Assembly: GCA_963754285.1 (NCBI GenBank) | Contig: CAVWFN010000007.1 | Span: 620,001 to 684,000, forward strand | Reading direction: 5' to 3' | DNA from: RYN-133 sp963754285 | Lineage (GTDB): Bacteria; Actinomycetota; Actinomycetes; Mycobacteriales; Jatrophihabitantaceae | Length of the DNA stretch: 64,000 nucleotides | Shown: positions 8,087 through 16,008 of the stretch, in pieces | How positions within the stretch are numbered: the first letter of the stretch is position 1 | How the letters are laid out: every line of letters starts with the position of its first letter | Translations under genes and position numbers: made by a program | The notes under the pieces: model-generated | The model's input: only the letters and a program-made list of their open reading frames with translations | The model's database searches: none | Told to the model about the DNA's origin: nothing

Positions 8087-9420
8087 GACGCCGCATCCTG
8101 CTGCTCGTCGTCGGCATGACGACACTGGTCGTCCTCGCATTCGCGATCCCGTTGATGTTTCTCACGCACAGTGTCGTCGGATCCAACGCGGACACATCGA
8201 TCGGGCAACAGGCCACCGGCATCGCGAACAGCCTGCGGGCGACGACCCCTACGCCAGCACAGATCAGGATTCTCGTCAGGCGGCAGACCAACGACACCGG
8301 CCACCAGGTCTCGGTGCGGCTGCCCACCGGCCAGACGATCGGTTCGACGCCTGCCGATGGCGACGATCAGCCGGGCGGCGGCTTCGGCGGCGGCGGTGTC
8401 GGCCCGTCGCAGGGACCGACTCCAAGCAGTGCGCCCGGTCGTCTCCGCGACGCGCCGGCCGAGGTCCGGCCGTCGAACGGTGGCGAAGTCGCCGTCGCCT
8501 TCGTGGGCGCGCCTGGCGGCGCCTATGTCGTCAGAGTGTTCCTTTCCGACGACTCCCGATACGCAGGAATCACCGGGTGGTACACGCTGATCATCGGCGC
8601 GAGCCTCGGCCTGATCGTGCTCGGTGTCGTGGCGGGCGAACTGCTCACCCGGCGCATCGCCCGTCCATTGATCGACACCGCGCAGACGGCGCAACGGCTC
8701 AGCACCGGCGACACCACCGCACGTGCTCCGACGGACGGTCCGCGCGAGGTGGCCGACGTGGGCGTCGCGCTGAACCGCCTTGCAGATCGCATCGATCAGC
8801 TGATCGTCGAAGAGCGCGAGACGGTCGCCGATCTGTCCCATCGACTCCGGACCCCGTTGACCCGCTTGCGACTCGACGCAGAGGCGCTCACCGATCCGGA
8901 CGAGGCCGAGCGCGTCAGCGCACGTGTCAGCGAGGTGGAGCGGATGCTGACGGCGGTCATCCATGCGGCACGGCGTCCGCAGCGCGAGGGGCGCCTGCCG
9001 TCGTGCGACGCGACCGCCGTGGTGCGCGATCGGGTCGAGTTCTGGTCTGCATTGACCGACGAGCAGCACCGGGCAAGCACCGTCTCGTTGCCGGACGACG
9101 CCGTCGCCGTGCGGGCATCTGCCGAGGATCTCGCAGCCGCCGTCGACGCGCTGCTCGAGAACGTCGTCGCGCACACGAGCGAGGGGACGCCGTTCTCGGT
9201 CACGCTTGCCGCGACCGACGACGGCGCACGCCTCGAGATCGCCGACGAAGGTCCGGGGATTCCCGAATCCGCCGAGGTCCGCGGCAGATCCGATCGCGGT
9301 TCCACGGGACTCGGGCTCGACATCGCGCGACGCTGTGCCGAGGCCGCAGGCGGGTCGATGACGATCGGTTCCGCACCGTCCGGCGGGGCGCTCGTCACTG
9401 TGCTGTTGCACAGCCCGTAG
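8083..9420 (+). CDS. sensor histidine kinase, HAMP type
   Basis: 445 residues, read from GTG 8083 which overlaps the regulator stop. Helices at about 5-26 and 165-188 bracket an extracellular sensor region of about 140 residues with a Gly/Pro-rich stretch. HAMP follows, then the dimerisation box VADLSHRLRTPLTRL with phospho-acceptor H253, then the ATPase domain: N box LLENVVAH, G1 DEGPGIP, G2 GSTGLGLDIARRC. The sensor region has no domain I recognise. An open frame extends upstream through the response regulator gene but is not credible coding sequence. Confidence 0.93.
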   Translation: MRRRILLLVVGMTTLVVLAFAIPLMFLTHSVVGSNADTSIGQQATGIANSLRATTPTPAQIRILVRRQTNDTGHQVSVRLPTGQTIGSTPADGDDQPGGGFGGGGVGPSQGPTPSSAPGRLRDAPAEVRPSNGGEVAVAFVGAPGGAYVVRVFLSDDSRYAGITGWYTLIIGASLGLIVLGVVAGELLTRRIARPLIDTAQTAQRLSTGDTTARAPTDGPREVADVGVALNRLADRIDQLIVEERETVADLSHRLRTPLTRLRLDAEALTDPDEAERVSARVSEVERMLTAVIHAARRPQREGRLPSCDATAVVRDRVEFWSALTDEQHRASTVSLPDDAVAVRASAEDLAAAVDALLENVVAHTSEGTPFSVTLAATDDGARLEIADEGPGIPESAEVRGRSDRGSTGLGLDIARRCAEAAGGSMTIGSAPSGGALVTVLLHSP

Positions 9421-9499
9421 CCAGTTCCTACCCGGACTTAGGACAGCCTTGACGCTGCGCTGATGAGGTCCTGACCCGCGCAGATCGATCGTTGTCTGC

Positions 9500-9832
9500 A
9501 TGACCGGACGACCTTCCCCCCAGCGCCTGCTCCGCCGCTCGCGAGCGATCGGCTGGGGAACCGCCACTGGCGCATCACTAGCGACCCTCGGCCTCATCCT
9601 GGGTGTCTCGCACAGCTCGCAGGCCGCAACCACGACCACCTCGACCACGACGACGCCGTCATCGGCTACGTCGTCATCAACCCGAGACGCGTCAACGAAG
9701 TCGTCGAGCACGAAGACCTCGCAGAAGAGCCGGACCAAGACCAAGACGGCAGCCGCGACGCCCTCGGCGTCTGCGTCCAGCAGCGTCCAGTCGACGAACC
9801 AGCAACCCGTCGGCGGGAGCAACGGATCATGA
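9500..9832 (+). CDS. small membrane protein with Ser/Thr/Lys-rich tail
   Basis: 110 residues. After a basic N-terminus (RRSRAIGW), residues about 18-40 form one hydrophobic segment that could be a signal anchor. The rest is low-complexity Thr/Ser then Ser/Lys/Thr, likely outside the membrane. No domain is recognisable. It opens the redox module and overlaps the ApbE start by 4 bp (ATGA). In related actinobacterial clusters this slot is often held by an FMN-binding protein with a similar low-complexity leader; the FMN domain is not present here. It could be a shortened relic or a linker protein. Confidence 0.7.
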   Translation: MTGRPSPQRLLRRSRAIGWGTATGASLATLGLILGVSHSSQAATTTTSTTTTPSSATSSSTRDASTKSSSTKTSQKSRTKTKTAAATPSASASSSVQSTNQQPVGGSNGS

Positions 9833-10747
9833 GCGCCACTTACGTCGGGCGGGCCTGGAGCTGCACGGTGCGGCTGGTCGTCGAGGACGAGCGCGCGCTC
9901 GAGCCCGCGGCCGCCGACCTGCACACCCTGCTCGAGCGGGTCGATCACGGCCGCGAGCCGGTTCCGCGGCGACTCGCAGTTGACGCGGGCCAATCAGCGC
10001 GCGGGCTACCCGGTGCCCATCTCGCTCCTGCTCGTCGAACTCGTCGACGCCGCGCTGTGCATGGCGCACGACACCGACGGGCTGGTCGACCCGACGCTCG
10101 GACGCACGCTGAGCGGGCTCGGTTACGACCGTGACATCAGCGCGGTGGCCGAGGACGGCCCGCCGGTCGCGCCGCGACCGCCCCGTCGCGACTGGCGCGA
10201 TGTGCGCCTCGATCACGAGATGGGCCTGCTGACCGTGCCGCGTGGCGTCGCACTCGACCTCGGCGCCACCGCCAAGGCACAGACCGCGGACATGGCCGCG
10301 GCGACGCTGGCTCATCGCTACGGGACGGCCGTGCTCGTCGAACTCGGCGGCGACGTCGCCGTTGCCGGCCACCGTCCGGACGGGTGGGTGCTGCAGGTCG
10401 CCGAGCGTGAAGGTGGCGACGGCCAGCTGGTCCTGATCCGCGACGGCGGTCTGACGACCAGCACGACGACATTGCGACGCTGGCGACGCGGTGGTCGGCC
10501 CGTGCACCACATTGTCGATCCGCGAACCGGATTCCCGGCGAGTGGTCCCTGGCGCACCGCAACGGTGGCCGCTTGCGACGCGCTGAGCGCCAACGCAGCC
10601 AGCACGGCCGCGATCGTCCTGGGCGACGCGGCTCTCGATTGGCTCGAAGCCCGCGATTACGCGGCGCGGCTCGTCGCGACTGACGGCACCGTGTGCACGA
10701 CGGCGGCCTGGCCGGCACCGCGACTCGCGACGGGCACCTCGCGATGA
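9829..10747 (+). CDS. apbE: FAD:protein FMN transferase (ApbE family), frame-disrupted
   Basis: ApbE enzymes attach FMN from FAD to a Thr or Ser of extracytoplasmic electron-transfer proteins. The first part, from ATG 9829, reads to VD at 9945. The family continuation, TAASRFRGDSQLTRANQ, resumes in the +1 frame from 9947, so one base (C at 9946) is extra. The total length, 919 bp, equals 306 codons plus one base. Downstream are DPTLGRTLSGLGYDRD, LDLGATAKAQTADMAA (FAD site), GGLTTSTTTLRRW and the hallmark HHIVDPRTG. ATGA overlaps join it to both neighbours. As written it would give no full protein; sequencing error is as likely as real loss. Confidence 0.82.
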
Positions 10748-11310
10748 CGATCTGGTACCTCGCGCGCGGCGCCGGTTTGGCGGCGCTGATGCTCCTCACG
10801 GCATCGACCGCGATCGGCGCACTGATGACGGGCCGCGGCCGATCCACGACGCGGGTGATGTGGAACTACGTGCACCGTGTCACCGCATCGCTCGGCCTCG
10901 GCGTGCTCGTGCTGCACATCGGCTCGATCCTCGCCGACTCCTACTCCCATGTCGGCTGGGTCGGTTCGATCGTGCCGTTCACCTCGGGTTACCGGCCGAC
11001 GTGGGTCGGGTTGGGCACCCTCGCGGTCTACGCCTTCGTGCTCGCCGCGGCCGTGGGCGTCGCCCGGGCCCGGATCGCCACGTCCGAACGCGGAGCGCGC
11101 GCGTGGCGTTGGTTGCACGGGCTCGCCTATGGCGGGTGGGGCCTGGCCATGCTGCACGGATTCAATTCCGGAAGTGACTCCGAGCTCGCGTGGGTGCGGA
11201 TGCTCTACGTCGCCTGCGGCGTCGCGGTCGCCGCGTCGATCGCAGTGCGCGTCGGCCTCGAACGCCGTCCCGATCTCGTCCGCGGCGCACGTGCGCAGGT
11301 CGCGCGATGA
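10744..11310 (+). CDS. ferric-reductase-like transmembrane protein
   Basis: 188 residues with five or six hydrophobic helices. Histidines sit within helices: NYVHRVTASLGLGVLVLHI (residues about 41-60) and RWLHGLAYGGWGLAMLHGF (about 122-140). These paired histidines fit b-type heme coordination as in ferric-reductase-like domains. The ATG is inside the ApbE stop (ATGA) and the stop overlaps the NuoF-like start. It would carry electrons across the membrane between the cytoplasmic NuoF-like and ferredoxin proteins and a flavinylated outer partner. That route is inference. Confidence 0.82.
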   Translation: MTIWYLARGAGLAALMLLTASTAIGALMTGRGRSTTRVMWNYVHRVTASLGLGVLVLHIGSILADSYSHVGWVGSIVPFTSGYRPTWVGLGTLAVYAFVLAAAVGVARARIATSERGARAWRWLHGLAYGGWGLAMLHGFNSGSDSELAWVRMLYVACGVAVAASIAVRVGLERRPDLVRGARAQVAR

Positions 11311-12539
11311 GCGCGGCGGTGATGTCCGCACCGGTCGTCGACGCGGCGTGGACGATCGGGGCGCCACGGCTGCTCGCCGGACTGGATCGCACGTACTCCC
11401 TGGATCACGCGGCGCACGTCGCGATCCACGGCGCAATGCCGACGGTCGACGCCGAGCGGTTGCTCGCGTTGCTCGACGAGTCGGGCCTGACCGGTCGCGG
11501 CGGAGCCGGCTTCCCGCTCGCCACCAAGCTGCGCGCTCTGCGCGGTGGCCGTCCCACCATTGTGGTGAACGCGAGCGAGAGCGAGCCGGCCAGCGTGAAG
11601 GACCGCACGCTGCTGCGTCGCGCGCCGCACCTGGTGCTCGACGGAGCACTCGCCGTGGCCGCCGTGGTGCGCGCGTCGCGCGTCATTGTCGCCGTCCACG
11701 ATCTCGGCGCGGCCGACGCGGTCGAGCGCGCGATTCGCGAGCGCCGGGACACGCGGCGGGTGCGGGTCACTCTCACCGGTCCTGAATTCGTCGGCGGCGA
11801 GGCACGCACCCTCCTGCGCGTGCTGGCCGGCGGGCCGGCCCTGCCCCCGGGACGCCGATCGCTGCCTACCGGCGACGGCTACCTGGTGTCGAACGTCGAG
11901 ACGTTCGCGCAGACGGCGGTGCTCGTGCGTACCGGCGCCCGCGGGTTCGCGGCGACCGGGTTGCGGACCGAGCCGGGCACCGTGCTGCTGAGCGTCGGCG
12001 GGGCCGTGGTCCGGCCGGGCGTGGTCGAGGTGCCGCTCGGCACTCCCCTGGGCATTCTCCTGCGCGCCGCCGGCGCCGACGACGCCGCCTTCGTCGTCGC
12101 CGGCGGCTACCACGGTTCCTGGCTGCGGCCGGATCCGGAGCTCCCGATCTCGCGCGCAGGCTTCGCGGCCGCCGACGCGACCCTCGGTGCCGGCGTGCTC
12201 GTCGTCCTCGACTCGACGACCTGCGCCCTTGCCGAGCTGACGCGAATCAGCCGCTGGCTGGCCGGCCAGTCTGCCGGGCAATGCGGGCCGTGCCGGTTCG
12301 GCCTGCCGGCGCTTGCCGTCGACATCGCGGCTGCGGCGCAGGGCAATCCGCACGCGTTGCCGATGGCGCAACGGCACGCCGAGATGGTCGTCGGGCGAGG
12401 CGCATGTGCTCACCCGGACGGCGCATCCCGATTCGTGCGGTCCGGCCTGGCCGTATTGCACGACGAGATCGTCGCCCACCGACACGGCGGCTGCGGCCGT
12501 CCCGACCGTGGGCAACTGCCGACCGGAGAACTGACATGA
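11307..12539 (+). CDS. NuoF-like flavoprotein (NADH dehydrogenase 51-kDa subunit type, SLBB domain)
   Basis: 410 residues. GRGGAGFPLATKLRAL (about 60-75) is the FMN/NADH Gly-rich loop, and NASESEPASVKDRTLL corresponds to the usual NADEGEPGT.KDR segment. An SLBB-like part (GTVLLSVGGAVVRPGVVEV) follows. The C-terminus has the iron-sulfur region QCGPCRFG plus further cysteines in GRGACAHPDG and GGCGR. It is a stand-alone relative of NuoF without complex I genes nearby, so a dedicated electron-input role is likelier than respiratory complex I. Translationally coupled on both sides. Confidence 0.85.
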   Translation: MSAAVMSAPVVDAAWTIGAPRLLAGLDRTYSLDHAAHVAIHGAMPTVDAERLLALLDESGLTGRGGAGFPLATKLRALRGGRPTIVVNASESEPASVKDRTLLRRAPHLVLDGALAVAAVVRASRVIVAVHDLGAADAVERAIRERRDTRRVRVTLTGPEFVGGEARTLLRVLAGGPALPPGRRSLPTGDGYLVSNVETFAQTAVLVRTGARGFAATGLRTEPGTVLLSVGGAVVRPGVVEVPLGTPLGILLRAAGADDAAFVVAGGYHGSWLRPDPELPISRAGFAAADATLGAGVLVVLDSTTCALAELTRISRWLAGQSAGQCGPCRFGLPALAVDIAAAAQGNPHALPMAQRHAEMVVGRGACAHPDGASRFVRSGLAVLHDEIVAHRHGGCGRPDRGQLPTGELT

Positions 12540-12739
12540 GCGAACAGACCATCGACATCGACTGGACCCGCTGCGACGGGCACGGCCTGTGTGCCGACCT
12601 CGTCCCCGACCGGATCGCTTTGGACGACTGGGGATTCCCCATCATTCGCCGGACGACTGTTGGATCGGCCGAGCTGAAGGACACCCGTCGCGCGGTCGCC
12701 ATGTGCCCGGCTCTCGCCCTGCGGCTGGAGTCGCGATGA
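12536..12739 (+). CDS. ferredoxin, CxxHxxC (3Fe-4S) type
   Basis: 67 residues. Cluster ligands are C13, C19 and C57 (CDGHGLC ... MCP); the usual second cysteine is H16, the CxxHxxC pattern of actinobacterial 3Fe-4S or variable-ligand ferredoxins that often serve P450s. No P450 is present, so its partner is probably the NuoF-like protein just upstream. Both ends overlap neighbours by ATGA, including the glycosyltransferase, which places the electron-transfer and glycosyltransferase genes in one message. Confidence 0.92.
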   Translation: MSEQTIDIDWTRCDGHGLCADLVPDRIALDDWGFPIIRRTTVGSAELKDTRRAVAMCPALALRLESR

Positions 12740-13938
12740 CCGCCTCGGAATTGGAGTCGGTCACCGTGCTCACCGACGTCGTCGACGTCGAGATCGTCGT
12801 CCCGGTCTTCAACGAAGAGATCGACCTCGAACCGAGCGTGCGGCGGCTGGACGCGTACTTGACGGCCCACTTCCCGTTCCGGACGGTGATCACGATCGCC
12901 GACAACGCGAGCACCGACGGCACGTGGCTTGTCGCGACCGCGCTGGCGAGCGAGCTCGACCGCGTCCGTGCAGTGCATCTCGACGCCAAGGGACGCGGGC
13001 GCGCACTGCAACACGTGTGGACGGCGAGCGAGGCACGCGTCGTTGCGTACATGGACGTCGACCTGTCGACCGATCTCAACGCGTTGCTGCCGTTGGTCGC
13101 GCCGCTGTTGTCCGGCCACAGCGACGTTGCGATCGGGAGCCGGTTGTCGCGGTCGGCGCGCGTAGTACGCGGACCGAAGCGCGAGCTGATCTCGCGCAGC
13201 TACAACCTGATGCTGCGGACGACGTTGCGCGCTCGCTTCAGTGACGCGCAATGCGGATTCAAGGCGATGCGGGTCGAGTGTGCGCGCGCATTGCTTCCAC
13301 ACGTCCGCGACACGTCGTGGTTCTTCGACACCGAGTTGCTCGTGCTCGCCGAACGCAGCGGGTTGCGCATCGCCGAAGTGCCTGTCGACTGGGTCGACGA
13401 TCCCGACAGCCGCGTCGACATCGTGGCAACGGCGGTCGCGGACGTCCGCGGCGTCGCCCGGATGGCCCGCTCGTTGATGCGTGGGGACCTGCCCGTCCGC
13501 GATCTGCGTGCCCAGCTCGGAGAACGCGGGGCCGCGCCGGAATCGTTGTTCCGGCAGGCGATCCGCTTCGCCGCGGTCGGCGTCGGGTCGACCCTTGCCT
13601 ACCTCCTGCTGTTCCTGCTGTGGCGCGCACCGATGGGCGCGCAGGTCGCGAACCTGCTCGCGCTGCTGGTCACCGCGCTGGCGAACACCGCGGTCAATCG
13701 ACGGTTCACATTCGGCGTGAGTGGCGACGGTGCCGTGCGCCATCAGCTGCAGGGTCTGCTGGTGTTCGCGTTAGGTCTCGCCCTGACCAGCGGCTCGCTG
13801 GGGTTGCTCACGATCCTGACCAGCGATCCGCCACGAGCGCTCGAAGTCGCCGTCCTGATCGTCGCCAATCTCGCCGCCACCGTCCTGCGGTTCGTCCTGC
13901 TGCGCGAATGGGTCTTTGCCCGAAAGGAATCTCGATGA
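12736..13938 (+). CDS. glycosyltransferase family 2 fused to GtrA-like membrane domain
   Basis: 400 residues. Residues about 15-245 are a GT-A domain of the dolichol-phosphate mannose synthase type: VVPVFNEEIDLEPSV, DNASTDGTW, the DXD-like YMDVDLSTDL, and GSRLSRSARVVRGPKRELIS. Residues about 270-395 are four membrane helices of the GtrA family (FRQAIRFAAVGVGSTLAYLLL; NTAVNRRFTFG). Such proteins make and help flip polyprenyl-phosphate sugars that serve as donors for GT-C enzymes. The two GT-C-type genes downstream fit as the users. ATGA overlap with the next gene. Confidence 0.93.
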   Translation: MTASELESVTVLTDVVDVEIVVPVFNEEIDLEPSVRRLDAYLTAHFPFRTVITIADNASTDGTWLVATALASELDRVRAVHLDAKGRGRALQHVWTASEARVVAYMDVDLSTDLNALLPLVAPLLSGHSDVAIGSRLSRSARVVRGPKRELISRSYNLMLRTTLRARFSDAQCGFKAMRVECARALLPHVRDTSWFFDTELLVLAERSGLRIAEVPVDWVDDPDSRVDIVATAVADVRGVARMARSLMRGDLPVRDLRAQLGERGAAPESLFRQAIRFAAVGVGSTLAYLLLFLLWRAPMGAQVANLLALLVTALANTAVNRRFTFGVSGDGAVRHQLQGLLVFALGLALTSGSLGLLTILTSDPPRALEVAVLIVANLAATVLRFVLLREWVFARKESR

Positions 13939-16004
13939 CCACGGCAACAACGCCACCGGCCACCTCCCCCTCGCCCGTCCCCGCGAGTGGTCACTTACGC
14001 CGCGAGTGGTCAGGTATTTCTGACCACTCGCGCGATTACCGACCACTCGCGCGGACGGGACGCGAGAAGGGTGCGCTCGCCGCGCTGCTCGGGCTGACCG
14101 CGATCCTCTACACCTGGGGCCTGGGCGCGTCCGGCTACGCGAACGAGTTCTACGCAGCTGCGGTGCAGGCCGGGACGAAGTCGTGGAAGGCGTTCTTCTT
14201 CGGCTCGCTCGATTCGGCCAACTACATCACCGTCGACAAGCCGCCGGCCGCGTTGTGGCCGATGGAGCTGTCCGGACGGATCTTCGGCTTCTCGTCGTGG
14301 TCGATGCTCGTGCCGCAGGCGATCATGGGCGTCCTCTCGGTGTGGCTTCTGTACGCGACCGTGCGCCGCTGGTTCGGTCCGGCCGCGGGCCTGCTCGCCG
14401 GTGCCTTGCTCGCCCTCACTCCGGTGGCGGTGCTGATGTTCCGGTTCAACAATCCGGACGCATTGATGACGCTGCTCATCGTGGCAGCGGCCTACTGCGT
14501 GACCCGTGCTCTGGAGAACGGGTCGACGAAGTGGCTGCTGCTCGCAGGCTCGGCGATGGGATTCTCTTTCCTGGCCAAGGGATTGCAGCCGTTCACGGTG
14601 CTACCGGCGCTCGCGATCGCCTACGCGGTTGCGGCACCGACCTCGCTCAAGCGCCGCCTTCTGCAGCTACTCGGCGCCGGCGTCGCAATCGTGGTCTCGG
14701 CGGGCTGGTGGGTGCTCGCCGTTGATCTCACACCCGCGGCCGATCGTCCCTACATCGGCGGATCGGGCAACAACACCGCGCTGGGCCTGGCGTTCGGGTA
14801 CAACGGCTTGTCGCGCATCACGGGTGGCAGCGGAGCGGGCGGCGGTGGTGCGAGCTTCAGCGGCTCGGCCGGAATCGGCCGCCTGTTCAACTCGCTCAAC
14901 GGTGGGCAGATCGCGTGGTTGCTTCCGGCCGCGCTCATCGCGATCGTGGCCCTTGCGGTGGTTTCGGCGCGTGGGGCCCGCACCGATCGCCGCCGCGCCG
15001 CCCTGATCATCTGGGGCGGCTGGTTGCTCGTGACCGGCGCCGTGCTGAGTTTCGCGACCGGCATCATCCACACCTACTACGGGATCGAACTCGCGCCGGC
15101 GATCGCCGCACTCGTCGCGATCGCCGCTGTCGTGCTCTGGCGCAAGCGCACTGAACTCGGCGCCCGCGTCGCGCTTGCCGCAGGCGTGCTCGTCACCGGT
15201 GTCTGGAGCATGTCGCTGCTGCATCGCAGCAGCGGCTGGTTCCCCTGGCTGGCGGTGTTGGTCGTTGTCGCAGGCGTCGTCTCCGCGGTCGTGTTGCTCG
15301 CGCCGCCCGGACGTCTGCGTGCTGCCGGCGCGGTCGCCGCGCTGACCGGAATCGTCGCGCTCAGCGGCGGGTCGGCGGCCTACGCGCTCGACACCGCCGC
15401 GACGGCGCACACGGGTTCGACTCCGTCGGCCGGGCCGGCAGTCAGCTCGTCCGGCATCGGCGGTGCGGGCGGCTTCGGACGTCCTGGCGGCACGACCGGC
15501 GGCCCGGCCGGCACGTCCGGCGGCGGCTTCCCCGGCGGCACACGCGGTGGCACACCGCCGTCCGGGTTCACACCCCCGTCCGGGTCGACGCCGCCGTCCG
15601 GGTCGACGCGACCGACCGGCACCCAGCAGGGCAGCCCCGGCGCCGGTATGGGCCAGCAGTCGGTCTCCTCCGCGCTGGTCACACTGCTGAAGAACGCCGG
15701 CACGACGTGGTCGGCAGCCACGATCGGCTCGCAGTCGGCAGCCCCGCTCGAGTTGCAGTCGGGCACAGCGGTGATCGCGATCGGCGGCTTCAGCGGCTCC
15801 GACAACGCACCGACGCTCGCGCAGTTCAAGGCACTGGTCGCGGCCGGAAAGATCCACTACTTCATCGGCGGCGGCGGGTTCGGCGGCGGACCGGGCGGGC
15901 AGGGCGGCACCGGATCGAGCGCGATCAGCGCGTGGGTGCAGCAGCACTTCTCGTCCTCGACCGTCGGCGGCACGACCGTCTACGACCTCACGAAAGCGAA
16001 GTAA
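13935..16004 (+). CDS. GT39-family (ArnT/YkcB-like) mannosyltransferase, paralogue 1
   Basis: 689 residues. A GT-C fold with 11-12 helices runs from about 45 to 490; the donor-site region includes ITVDKPPAALWPMELSGRIFG and FRFNNPDALM. A Gly-rich linker (about 500-570) contains three and a half TPPSGS repeats. The C-terminal domain (LELQSGTAVIAIGGFSGSDN...TVYDLTKAK) matches the domain found at the end of YkcA/B-type putative mannosyltransferases. Residues about 16-40 (GHLRREWSGISDHSRD) are encoded by a nested palindromic repeat. A near-homologous paralogue follows 4 bp downstream. Donor: probably the polyprenyl-phosphate sugar of the upstream GT2-GtrA protein. Confidence 0.9.
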   Translation: MTTATTPPATSPSPVPASGHLRREWSGISDHSRDYRPLARTGREKGALAALLGLTAILYTWGLGASGYANEFYAAAVQAGTKSWKAFFFGSLDSANYITVDKPPAALWPMELSGRIFGFSSWSMLVPQAIMGVLSVWLLYATVRRWFGPAAGLLAGALLALTPVAVLMFRFNNPDALMTLLIVAAAYCVTRALENGSTKWLLLAGSAMGFSFLAKGLQPFTVLPALAIAYAVAAPTSLKRRLLQLLGAGVAIVVSAGWWVLAVDLTPAADRPYIGGSGNNTALGLAFGYNGLSRITGGSGAGGGGASFSGSAGIGRLFNSLNGGQIAWLLPAALIAIVALAVVSARGARTDRRRAALIIWGGWLLVTGAVLSFATGIIHTYYGIELAPAIAALVAIAAVVLWRKRTELGARVALAAGVLVTGVWSMSLLHRSSGWFPWLAVLVVVAGVVSAVVLLAPPGRLRAAGAVAALTGIVALSGGSAAYALDTAATAHTGSTPSAGPAVSSSGIGGAGGFGRPGGTTGGPAGTSGGGFPGGTRGGTPPSGFTPPSGSTPPSGSTRPTGTQQGSPGAGMGQQSVSSALVTLLKNAGTTWSAATIGSQSAAPLELQSGTAVIAIGGFSGSDNAPTLAQFKALVAAGKIHYFIGGGGFGGGPGGQGGTGSSAISAWVQQHFSSSTVGGTTVYDLTKAK
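13982..14051. repeat. nested palindromic repeat (AGTGG lattice family), copy 2, inside a coding region
   Basis: Outer arms CGCGAGTGGTC (13982-13992) and GACCACTCGCG (14041-14051); inner arms CGCGAGTGGTCAG (14001-14013) and CTGACCACTCGCG (14020-14032) with a 6-nt loop. AGTGG starts at 13986 and 14005, CCACT at 14024 and 14043, a strict 19-nt period. It begins 47 bp after the ATG of the first GT39 gene and is translated in frame as a disordered-looking cytoplasmic tail. Confidence 0.9.
15552..15623 (+). repeat. 18-bp tandem repeat in GT39 linker
   Basis: Three close copies of an 18-bp unit (15552-15569, 15570-15587, 15588-15605) and a degenerate fourth (15606-15623) encode TPPSGF, TPPSGS, TPPSGS and TRPTGT. 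It lies in the flexible Gly/Pro linker between the membrane domain and the C-terminal domain and is likely to vary in copy number by slippage. The paralogue has a shorter linker with only one such unit. Confidence 0.85.
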
Positions 16005-16008
16005 GGCG

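Noticed and set aside
9550..9600. TATGAS in the small membrane protein as an ApbE flavinylation site
   Set aside because: It is within the hydrophobic segment, lacks the usual acidic residue and final Thr, and has no FMN domain around it.
9946..9946. Programmed +1 frameshifting in apbE
   Set aside because: No slippery sequence or rare stop codon is evident and several unrelated genes show the same type of indel, which favours sequence error.
13982..14051. Palindromic repeats considered as CRISPR repeats
   Set aside because: They occur singly at scattered places without spacers or cas genes.
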